Positions 48,501 through 60,500 of a stretch of DNA of 64,000 nt are shown here, piece after piece. A program made the translations under genes and the position numbers. The notes beneath the pieces are model-generated. The model did not search any database, was not told the DNA's origin, and saw only the letters and a program-made list of their open reading frames with translations. How positions within the stretch are numbered: the stretch's first letter is position 1; each line of letters begins with the position of its first letter. Origin of the DNA: Hyalella azteca (lineage: Eukaryota; Arthropoda; Malacostraca; Amphipoda; Hyalellidae); NCBI RefSeq assembly GCF_000764305.2, contig NW_025942185.1:62001-126000 (forward strand). The letters are read 5' to 3'.

Positions 48501-51500
48501 TTTCTTATACTTCTTGTTGAGCTTAAAGATTTATCTCTAATTATATCTCAATTTAATGTATCCAGGGTGATCCGAGATACTTAACTCCTGGTTGTGAATT
48601 CCGTAGACTTTTATACAACCTCTAAACTTCCCTTTTCAGAAATTATTTGCGCTTTTTTCCATCTTATAAGGTGCAGTAACAAAAAAGTTTAGGAGGAAAT
48701 TTTATTATCAGTTTTATTTTAGACAATTATCATGCATTTTTTATCAATATTAAATAAATTTTATATGCATCCTAACCTCAAACCTCGACAAATACTACAT
48801 ACTTCAGGATAACCGTTCCTCAAAAATATTGTTTGCAAACTTTAGGCCCTGCTCTTTGTTTTAGGAAATATTCACGAAAATATCCTCCTTGAGTTTCACA
48901 AGATGTGCGCTGCCGTTACTATTGCTGCAGACACGTCGGTTCTTGGCGATGGATCAAGTTTTCTATTTAGTTCAGCTAATGATCGCCGTCACCAAAATAA
49001 ACTTATCAACGCCCATATTACATCTACAACGTTTGATGATTATTCCTTATTATAAACAATCTGATTGCCTTGTTGGCCGCCTCTAACTCCAGTCATAAGG
49101 GGCGTGTCTGGGACCGGCACGATTCATCACACTCTTGTAAGGAATAAAATATCTGTGCACATAGACTACCGAGACGTAATATGAGCACAATTATGTACAG
49201 TACGAGTCATTGCACTTTAGTATTTGTATTTCATTTATGTTTAAATAACTTGAGACTAGATCAACGGGTTGCTAGAAGAAACTTGAATACTATTCATTTT
49301 TTAAGTTCATATTGTCGCAGATGTACGTGAGATGCCTTTTCTCCCGGATTTATGGCAGGACATTTAGGCTTTTTTCTTAAAAGCAGAAATTTGTTACAGA
49401 TATTTAATATGCAACTGAAGCGAACATTTTTTTTAATTTCATGAATAAACTTTATTATATCGTAATTTCGGTTACCAAAAAAGTGACATTTTCTGCGGTA
49501 ACCCCGTATTGCGACTTTATATTACTTAGAGGAAGAATTCACTAACTTTCCCAAGGTGCTTCATCGATGGACTACCAACACACATACGTGAGTACAGCGC
49601 GCTTGTAGAGAAGCCGTGCCAGAACAGTCTGACCTTATTTGTTTCATCTTAGGTTGCTATGCGCAAAAATTTGGTCCTCAGGGCTACGGTTTCGGCCACG
49701 GTGCAGGAACTCTCACCTCAAAGGGCAACGAATTGTAAGTTGCCACTTGGGTGAGGAACAGCGCTCGCTGTCCTACTCTCTAGCATGAGCTCCCTACATG
49801 GGCCGGTAACTCCATTGTAGCCGTGGACATGACAGTGTGTCATTCCATCCACCAATTCTTCATGCTTACAATCAACATCATCGATTCTTCATTTCCACAA
49901 AAGACAAATTTACTAATGACGACTATCACTAAGCAGCTACGTGATGATCGACCTAAAGATTCATGGCTATTAATTTCTGTCTTCTCAAAATAACTTCTGC
50001 TTTCGCTATGGCATATATCTTCAAACTAAACTTGAAATTTGCTTCAAAATTGCCTACATTATTATTAGTTTTTTTCTTTGCTTGAATCCAATTATAACTT
50101 TTATCAAGCCAAATTTCAATATAGAGAATGGATGACATCACTCGTTATGCGTTCTTCATAAGAGTGAACGTCGTGTACGGAGCTCAGGCGGGGGAGGACG
50201 AGCTTGTGTCGCATGGCTACCACGACCCGCTACGGGGAACTCTACAATTATCGTATTTTTATCCCTCTTTTGTGGCCGTCCGCATCACAGCATTACTAGT
50301 CCTGATCAACTGCTTTATCTGTCCTGATCAACAGCTCTTAATGTGTTAATAAACGGCAGGTGACAGAGACTTCGTCAGCATGTCTGTCAGCTCTGCAGTT
50401 CCACGTGCTTCTAAATATTAAGGAATGCGCTTCACGACAATAAAATTCACAATGCTGCTAATGAAACTTATAGTAACTAAGATAGCATGATGCAATTACC
50501 GCTGGTCTCTTAATTTTGGTTTCATCCAACTTTTGTTTCACGCTCATTTCTTGCCAGAGATTTTTGATCGGCATGACATTTTTGAACAGCCATTTATACG
50601 AAAGCAAGATATTCTGCATTTTCCTCAGGTCTGCATGTAATAGATCCTATTTTACAAGCAAGGCTGATCCAGCACGACCTTCTCACTTCGCTTTGAATGA
50701 ATCATGCATAATTTATTGCCTAAGCATACATCATCAAACACAGCTTTTTGTATGTGTTGTCGCTCAACATGGCGATGCTTACCAGCAGCGTCCTTCATCA
50801 TGAGATCGCTAAGCTACCTCGCAACCTGCTTCTTCTTCCCTTCCAGTTTGCTACAGCAAGAAGTTCGGACCGAAGGGCTATGGGTTCGGCCATGGGGCAG
50901 GCACTCTTCAGTGTGACCCTGATTCGTACGTTGTCACTTGATTTTTTCATCGCAACGAGTGAATTTCATTTCGGCAAGATAAAATAGAAATCAGTTCCTT
51001 CAGTTACTTTGATCCTTATTTCATTCTATTGGGAAAGTTTAAAGAAAAACATTTTCCCTCCATGGACTGTCGTATTTACTGTCTTATCTTATCTAATAAT
51101 TGATTCTTGAATCAGACAGTTATTTTTTTATCTTTTAATTATTTCCTATTTCTTCCTCTCTAGTTCTGGTTCTGTTCGTCCTTGCTGTGGCTCTTAGTTT
51201 TACCTGCTTCCGAAGATTTGTTTGTACCGAGTTTTTAATTACATTACATTTATTCATTGATTTCCTAAGGCTGTTTTTAAACGCCTATTTCACTGTATAA
51301 CAATTATTCCAGCATGTATTGTGAAATTTTTGTAACTAAACTTATATTATTTAAGATACATTTTGTTATAAATCTTACATTAAGTTACATTTTTTTATAA
51401 ATCTTGTAAATGAAAGGCATAATTAATGTTACGGAGCTCTTGCAAGAGGTACATTATAACTTCCGATATTCAGGCCACACTTCCCCCCACTCTGTTAAGA

Positions 51501-54500
51501 GCTCAGTAGTGCTGGAAACTCATCTAAAAACTCACGATTTGTATGAGACTTATGTAGAAGACAACCTGTTACCCCAACACTGTAAATAAAATTCGTAAGC
51601 GTTTTCACGGGTAAACCATTGGAATGGAGTATAAGCGAACGTTTTGCCACATTAAACATTGTAATGTTGGCTCTGCTGCCCACCCCAGCACACCCATGGT
51701 GCGCCCCCACGGCAATCCAGACTTCGTGGTGAAGGCCAAGGATGGCGACCAAGGCTGCCCCCGCTGCGGAGGTGTCGTCTACAGCGCTGAGTGCATGATG
51801 GCCAAGGACAGGGTGAGGCCTGCTCATTCAAAGCGTTCCTCTAAATAAAATTTGCATTCTTACACTATTTTGAAATGATCTGAACTGTAAAGAAATTGCA
51901 GCACGTGAAGCTACAACGCGAATTGTAACTACGTGATACTTTTGACTTGAATTTGGTTTTGAAAACTTCTAAGTATTAAATCTCATACATAACGAATGAA
52001 TGGAAAATTTTCCTGTAAAAAGTGAAAAGAATATTATAAATCGCTTGGAATATCGTCATGTACGCCGTTGAAACGTACAAAATTTATAAAAGAAGCTTCA
52101 TCTCACGTAACTGAGTCATTTTTATTTAAAATTCCACTAAAAGTTTGATGAAAATACGACACATCAATGACCCCATGCAGGGCTTCCACAAGAAGTGCTT
52201 CAAGTGCCTAGTGTGCACGCGTCCATTGGACTCGATGACGCACTGCGACGGGGCAGATGGCGAGGTGTACTGCAAGCTCTGCTACGCCAAGAAGTACGGG
52301 CCCAAGGGCTACGGCTTCGCTGCTGGTGGTGGTGGCGTCCTTACTGCGGAAAACATCCCGTGAGTTGCATACTGCCGCAAAATTAGCACATTTTAATCAC
52401 TCTAGCCGGAATTGGTTAAGCCGAGAAATAATGTAGCAAAATAAAACATTTTATATCAAAGCAATCAATAGAGGTATAATTTATTATTTAAGCTATCATT
52501 TCAACCTATAGAGAAAGAATTTATTGTTCAGCCTATCATTTCAATCTCTAGAGGTCGAATTCATTATTCAACCTATCGTTTCAAACAATACAGGCCGAAT
52601 TTATTATTCAGCTTATCATTTTATCTATATTCCAAATTGGAAATTTGACACTCTCTCTCTTTCTTTTCAAAAGTCTGATTTAATTTTTGGTTTTGCTACT
52701 TAGGATCACATTTGAACTGCACGGAAGATACTTACATAGTGCTAAACATTTCCTACGCGTTTTCTGGTTCATTACGCCATGAACTTTATTTTTTTTAAAC
52801 AGCCACTCAAATGTGTTATGGAGTAATTCAGTAAATTATCAGAAAATTATCTGTCTTCATTCTCATGAATATATTTGAGAGAGTGTATGCTACTGTGGTA
52901 ATGTAGCGCCGTTCTCATAAGGATATCATGAAGCAAAAAAACGAGCACACTGCACAAGTATTTAAAAAAAATTAAGGTGAGTGATGGAATTTGTGAAATT
53001 TGATTTGTGATCGTGGGATGAAAATAATACTATCGACGACCGAAATTATAATTACACGGAAAATTCAGAATTATTTATTCGCCAGCGGCGGCGAGATAAC
53101 GACCACCAAATCAGCGGCTGCGGGTGCCATCGACGTGACTTCGATCAAGGCCGCGCAGGGCGAAGGTTGCCCGCGCTGTGGCGGCAAAGTCTTCATGGCT
53201 GAGGAGATCAATGCCAGGGGCAGGGTGAGACTTCTGCATCAAGCAGAAAATATCCTTATAGCCTACGCATATATTTTTATTAAAGATTTATTCTTATTAA
53301 TTATTTGATGCTACTGGATTTCTTGCACAACTTGCGCTGAATGCCTCAATTAATTGTTATGCTAAAAATATAGATAGAGTTTTTTTTACTTCTAGTATTA
53401 TTTTACGATAAAATTTTGACCACAGGCGTTCCACAAGCGCTGCTACAACTGCTGCATCTGCCACCGGCCGTTGGATTCCGTGGTTGGCTGCGATTCACCC
53501 GATGGTGAAGTTTACTGCAAACTCTGCTACGCTAAGCGTTACGGACCGAAGGGCTACGGCTTTGCCGCTGGCGGTGGCGGTGTCATGGTTGCTGAGAATA
53601 TTGCGTAAGATTTCTCCCCAATTGCAATGGGTTATTTAAATGTGTTTCTTACTTGCATAGATGTCGTTGAATTAATGACTTAATCCTATGGAAGTATTTT
53701 CCTCGTCTTTATGATTCTGAGTTTGCATTGAAATTTTGAATTTACAATTAACGAATTTCAGTCCGTGTGTTTCTTCATATTTCTATGGCCGGGTGACTGT
53801 AAATTCTTTCTTGATATTAATTCTTTCTTAATAATGATTCCTTGCCAAATATTTCGATTATTTCAGAATTAAATTTTCCAATGGGGCACAGTGCTTATCT
53901 GAAGCAGTTCTCTCTAATCACCAAAAACTTTAATCGCCGTTTGCACAATTGCAGCGGCAACGACGCTCTGCAGGTGCAACAAGTGTCCGACTTCGCGCGC
54001 CTCGACGTATCCAAGATACGTGCCAAGGATGGAGAAGGCTGTCCCCGCTGTGGCGGCAAAGTCTTCATGGCTGAGGAAATGCACGCTCGAGGCCGCAGCT
54101 TCCACAAGCGCTGCTACAACTGCTGCCACTGCCACAGACCCCTTGACTCAGTGTCGGGCTGTGACTCGCCCGATGGTGAGGTCTACTGCAGACTTTGCTA
54201 CTCCAAAAAGTACGGCCCAAAGGGATATGGTTTCGCTGCTGGTGGAGGTGGCGTCCTCACTGCAGAGAACATTCCGTGAGTTTGATTCAGGCGATCAGCC
54301 TTGCTATAAGGGAGAGAACATAAATCAATTACAAAGTTGTTCAGGAGTAATTAAAACTCCTATTATTGACAGCAATTGATACCACGGAGACCATGATTTT
54401 TCGATAATGATTCATTTGGAATAAAGCGGTATTATTTCTTATCCTTAAAGTTCGAAATATATTGTTTCGCTCGGTGAATCTAGACACGCGTTTCATACTC

Positions 54501-57500
54501 TGTTATGTTGCCCATTTAGCGGTGGAGATCAAGGGCCGAGTGTGAACGTGAATCCGACGTTCGCTGCCATCGACACGACGTGCATCAAGGGCGTCGGGGA
54601 AGAAAACTGCCCTCGTTGTGGTGGTAAAGTCTTCTCCGCTGAGGAGAGGCTGTCTGGTGGTGGCATTGTGAGTTCATGTCAAACTATAATAGTAGATGTT
54701 ACTTTCAACCAACATAAATAACAATATTTCTTATTTTCTAAATTAAAATGAATTATGTAATAAGTATATCGCTCGGAAAATAAATCTTAAAATATTTGTT
54801 CAAACAAATTGCACTGCTCTCATTGATTTTATTTTGCTATCTGTGTGATGAAATTGCTTAATGCCGAAATCCCAGTCATTTATCTGCTATCAGCCATTTA
54901 TGTTTTTCGACAAGAATGGGTCAAAAAAGCACTAAGTTCCTGACTCTCCGTGTCACTTTGAGCTAATTATATAATAAATCTTTAAAAACAGAAATGGCAC
55001 AAGCGCTGCTACAGCTGCCGTAACTGCCACAGACCTCTGGACTCGATGGTTCTCTGCGATGGTCCAGACGGCGATATCTACTGCAAGCTCTGCTACGCCA
55101 AACGCTTCGGTCCGAAGGGCTACGGTTTCGCTGTTGGGCAAGGCGGTGTGCTGGTGCCGGAGAATGTCGAGTGAGTCACGCGGTAGAAAAGTTAGAGGTA
55201 AATGTGTGCCCGCGAGATACTGCATCCATGCAAAGTGCTCGTCTGCGTCTATGCATAGTATTGCTTCAATGCATAGTGTGTTGGATCTCTTTCATTTGTT
55301 GTTTCCAATAGATGATGAAGCTCGTCGTGATCCAAATATAAGCAATGAGTTAATCTAAATTTATTATTTTTATGCGAAACTATAATTGCAGATGTAATCA
55401 AAACGCCTCTCTGATATTTATCTAGTTACGATGACAACGAAGAGGTCGTGGTGAGGTCACAGTACAGCCAGAATGCTGCCGGTGCGTTGGACGTGACTCG
55501 CATCCAGGCCAAGGATGGCCAGTCTCGATGCCCTCGCTGTGGAGGCGCTGTCTTCCAGGCCGAGGCTATTCCCGTCAGAGGAAAGGTGAGGCTTCTACAG
55601 GCAACAAATTTACTACTAGGCAAGCATAGCCTAAACTTTTGGTGTAATTTCCGTGAAGACGATTTGGAAAGTTTATTATAGATGGGACCTATGAAGAATG
55701 CAAGCTAAGCCAGCAAACCTAGCTTTACCCAAATCGATCAGACAACGTCCCCATCACTAAACATAACCATACGTTCATTCTCAGCAATGGCACAAGCCTT
55801 GCTACAACTGCTGCGAGTGCCACCGCCCTCTGGACTCGATGACGGGCAACGACGCTCCCGACGGTGAGGTGTACTGCAGACTTTGCTACGCCAAGCGTCA
55901 CGGCCCTAAGGGCTACGGTTACGGTCACTGCCCCTCCCTCATCTCTCTGGGCACCGCTGATGGCACGCCCATACCGTGAGTGCCTTATCTTCCTTTTAAT
56001 ACACTGATGGAACAATGCTCAGACTTTAATTTTCTATCGCTCTACTTAGTTCTATACATTTTTCAAGTCCTGTCCTAGGGTCTTTCTATGGTAGTTGATG
56101 ATGGCATCTGTAATACGCCCTATGGACAATGTATAATCGTAGAAATAAGGCGTATGCATTTTTTGATCGTTTTAAAAAGAATAAGCATCATTTTTGCAAA
56201 GGATAATTGCAAGCCAAGGTGAAAATATCCATTTGGTAAATCCTAGCTGGAACCTTCGAATTCAATTGAAACATTCGACACCTAATCTATTTCCCAGCGA
56301 TACATATAACGCCCAACTTCATTTCCTTTTCTCAAGCTTTAAACTTTGCCAAATGTGATGTCACTATTATACATGAACATGTGTTTTTGAAGGATCTGTC
56401 ACATTGTGACTCATAAACACAATTTTTCTGGTCACCCTACAACATTAGGCTAGTTTTGAATGCATTTGAATTCATATAATAAAGTTTTTAACGAGCTTAA
56501 TGCTTCTGTGTCTGCAGAACCGACATTCGCCAGTTCGGTTTCGGCCCCAAGATTGCCCAAGGCTGGGTCCCACCAGGAGCCTTCCTTACCCGTGGCTCCC
56601 AGGACCGTCTGGACCAAAATGCGCAGCAGCAGACGACTACCGAAGTGTCGAAACAGACGTTGCCTGACGGGTCTCAGGTGACCAGGACCGTCACGCAGGT
56701 AATCGAGCCTCCCAGACCACTGCCCATCGGACAACAGATACCCATCCCGCGAGGCTTCAACTCGGTAAGTTTCATCTTCCTCTGTAGAAGCAACCCCTGT
56801 GCCTGGAGTCATCCCAACCAGGCAACAACCTAGTCCTGCATGTGTTTTGACACCCTGGCTCTGTGACATTGCACATCACAAAACCTTGACCTGCACACTC
56901 AGTGTTATAAAACCGTTGCTTTGAGACATTACAGCCTGGCATCAACCTTATCCAGCACACTGTGTGGCAACTCCCTTGCTCTTTGACATTCCAGACCTGG
57001 CAACATTCTTTCCCGATAACACTCCAGCCCGGCAAGAGCCATGTCTTGCACGCACTGTGTTAAAACACTCTTATCGCATAACATTTCAGGCTGTCCTCAA
57101 CCTTGTCTTCCACTTTCTGTGTTGCAACTCCCTTGCAACATAACATTTCAGCCTGTCCTCAACCTTGTCTTCCACTTTCTGTGTTGCAACTCCCTTGCAA
57201 CATAACATTTCAGCCTGGCCACAACCTTGTCTTTCACATTCTGTGTCACAACGCCCTTGTCATGTAGCGTTTCAGCCTGTCCACAACCCTGTCTCAGCAA
57301 TAACACCGAGTCTATCCATGCTAAAATTATTGATGTGACGATACTTTCATCGTATACGTGTCTTTATTCATTCGTTTGTCTATGATATATCAATATTATT
57401 AAACTTTTAAAACCTCAATAATAGCAACAATAGGAACAACATCCCTGTCCTTGACCTGCAAGATTGATCATGTGGGTGACAGCAATCGTCATCATATCTT

Positions 57501-60500
57501 GACTTATTTTTGTTCCTTTTGTGGTGTTTCAAATTGCACGGATGCAGTTCATACAGTTACCACCCAAAGAATTTATTATTTTTTATAAGTAGTCATTATT
57601 TTAGTCTGACTCAATGGTACATACAGTGGGGGGAAATAAATATTCGTACACTTGAAAAATCGTATTTTAATGTATGTAAGTACACAAACTTAACAGGAAA
57701 AGTGATTTAAATTATGTATAGAGAGTTTTTTGTTGCATTGAGATTTAATTTCTTTTGATAGTATTTTTGAATACTATGCGTCTCTATACATAATTTAAAT
57801 CACTTTTCCTGTTAAGTTTGTGTACTTACATACATTAAAATACGATTTTTCAAGTGTACGAATATTTATTTCCCCCACTGTAGTTTGTTCAGTACATTAA
57901 AATAACGATTTTATCGCTCATCCGCTATACGGAAAATTTTTCAAAGCGCCGGTAATTAACTTAATCAAAGCGCTTTCAATTATCATTCGTTTTGAACTCG
58001 GTTTTAGAGACGAAAATCGCTGCTTTGTGCTTTGCTTAAAACCACCTTTTCTGACCATACACTCTGCCAAGGAGCGCTAACATTGCACTAGCTCCTCCAC
58101 GCGCAACACTAACAAATAATTACCACAGTTAGTCAGGACACTGCTACACCGGAACTCGTCTCCCTCGAAGTAAGTTAATCATCTCTGAGACCTCTGCACA
58201 AGACGGCCTGCAATTTTATTCACGCTACATTTTATTTAATGTGAAATGCTAGGCTTAAGAACATTTAATTCTTTAATGCCTCCACATTGCCTTAACCTCA
58301 AGCATGAATTAATATAAAACGTTATATATACAGCTGCTACGGATAACTGTGAATCTAAAATTTATTTCTCGACAGTTGAAGCCCATGCCTTGAAATAACA
58401 AAATGCTGCCTATTGTGTTATTAACAATCATTTAAGAAAAACCAGGCGTTATTTTAATCACAAACAATGATGCTTATGCTTACTCACAGAACATATGTCC
58501 CTTAATCTAACATTGCATCGCTCAGTTTACTTTTTAATTCGCTCAATAATGCAGTATTGCAGTGATGATTAACTGGTCCACGCGGTCACGGGAGGGACAG
58601 AGCTGTAAAATAAAGATGAACTTAATAATAGAGATTAATTGAACGACCCCTCCATTGGACCGCTCCCAGGAGCACCCGTGGGGCCTTCCTCTGCATGGAA
58701 CCCAGCGGAACAATGAGCAGGAAGAAGCACTGCTGTTGTCCCGTCAGCCTCTGCCTCCCCATGAGCTCATTGCGCGTCAGCTTTACAATCAGCAGAAGAT
58801 GATGAATTCAGAAAACTTCAATCTGCAAATGATGGAAAAACAAAACTTTGATGCTCACATGAAGCGTCAGGGTGAAGGCTCGGCCCATGATCAGGTGATC
58901 TGAAGAATATCAGTTCAATGGCAACAATAAGTAATAGCAAGGATGGATATACTATTTCCGAATATAATGAAGTAAATAAAGAAGTTAGACGTTAGAAACC
59001 GCATCGTTATATTATCAAGTCAAAAAACACGCCTTAGAAAATCCAAAATTTGAAATCCTGATTCCTACGTTATTGCAACTAACTCTGTGAATAATGAGCG
59101 TCATGCCAAGTAATCCATGACATCTAAAATAGACGCATCCTTTGCACGTTTGCGATATTTTTGCAAGGGTACCAAGCTATTCTCTGTTCGTGAACTCTCT
59201 GTTGAGGTTCACCAGTACTTTGTCTCGAGAGCAGTTCTCCCACTGAGCTACAAATACTCTTAGGCAGGTACTTTATTTTAAGAAAAATGTTCACAATGTA
59301 AACATCGATTTTAGATTCCACTCCTGCGCGTTATTCTCTGCTGGGGTGAAAATACATCACTTGGACCAGCTTACTAATACGTTTATTGTTATCGTCTGGT
59401 TCCTAATCAAAAGATATCACTCACCTGCTACTAATCAGATGATTTGACTCACCTTCTGCTAATGAGGTGATGTGTCTTACCTGCGTACTTATTGTATTGT
59501 TTTTTACAACTCCTAATTAATCAAGTAAATCATAAGGTGTACAAACAAACTTCACCAAAGGGACTAACTAATCAAAAGATTCGTTTCTCATTTCCAAAGC
59601 TTGCTCTTGTCAGCGTGTATAGACTAACCGCTGCAAAAATCAATTGTAACTGACTTTACATTACCATATGTTGTTAATTCAACGCTACCCCGTCGTATGG
59701 TTCATAATGCTTAACTGGTTTTTGGACCACGCGGTCACATATTAATTTAGTTCTCCACCATTATCTAACATCCTTCTAAATTCTAAAATTGTCCAAAGGC
59801 TTAGTGGATGTTTTTAAGATGATTAAATCGCCATCAACCTTTTAAAGGAAATGCATAATCGGCCATCATCAGGAATATAATTGCACCAACAAGTTTTCTT
59901 TTAATTCATTATTGGTTGCCTTTCTAATGGAATGAAGGATGAAAAATTTTCTCCAGCTTCATAGCAGTTACATTCGTATGGTAAATCGGTCCTGATTTAT
60001 AGTAATAGACAGTTTAAACAGAACTGAATTCACTTAAAACATACTCATTACAATAGTTCATTTAAACTGACTTTCAAAATTTGCAGAACCTTCATTCTGT
60101 CTCTAAAAAATGGGAGGCTACCCCAATGCCTTTGAATTTTCATCAGTAGAAACCCATTCTATATTAATGATGAATTTTTTTCTCAGTTAGCACTTCCGTT
60201 TAACTCATTTTTGTTTCATCAGTAGAACCCATTCTACATTAATGAGGAAATTTTTTTCTCGGCTAGCACTGCCGTTTAGCTCATTTTTTGATCGTGTCCG
60301 TTGCAGGTGAAGACAACCCAGCCCGTACAGCCAGTCGTGGCGGGCGTCCGGATTGATGCCTCAGGCAAGCCCGTCCCGATAGTGTCTGGCGTGGTGTCAG
60401 GTGAGAGGGGAGACGAGGAAGCGGTCCTCCTGGATTACTAACTTATTGCTAAATTCATAAAATGGCTTCAATTGCATAGTAGAAGCATGAATATTAGAGA

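Noticed and set aside
53842..53954. Extra N-terminal part of the 145-codon ORF around LIM5
   Set aside because: It is intron: the acceptor ttgcag at 53954 and the phase of exon 9 place the exon start at 53955.
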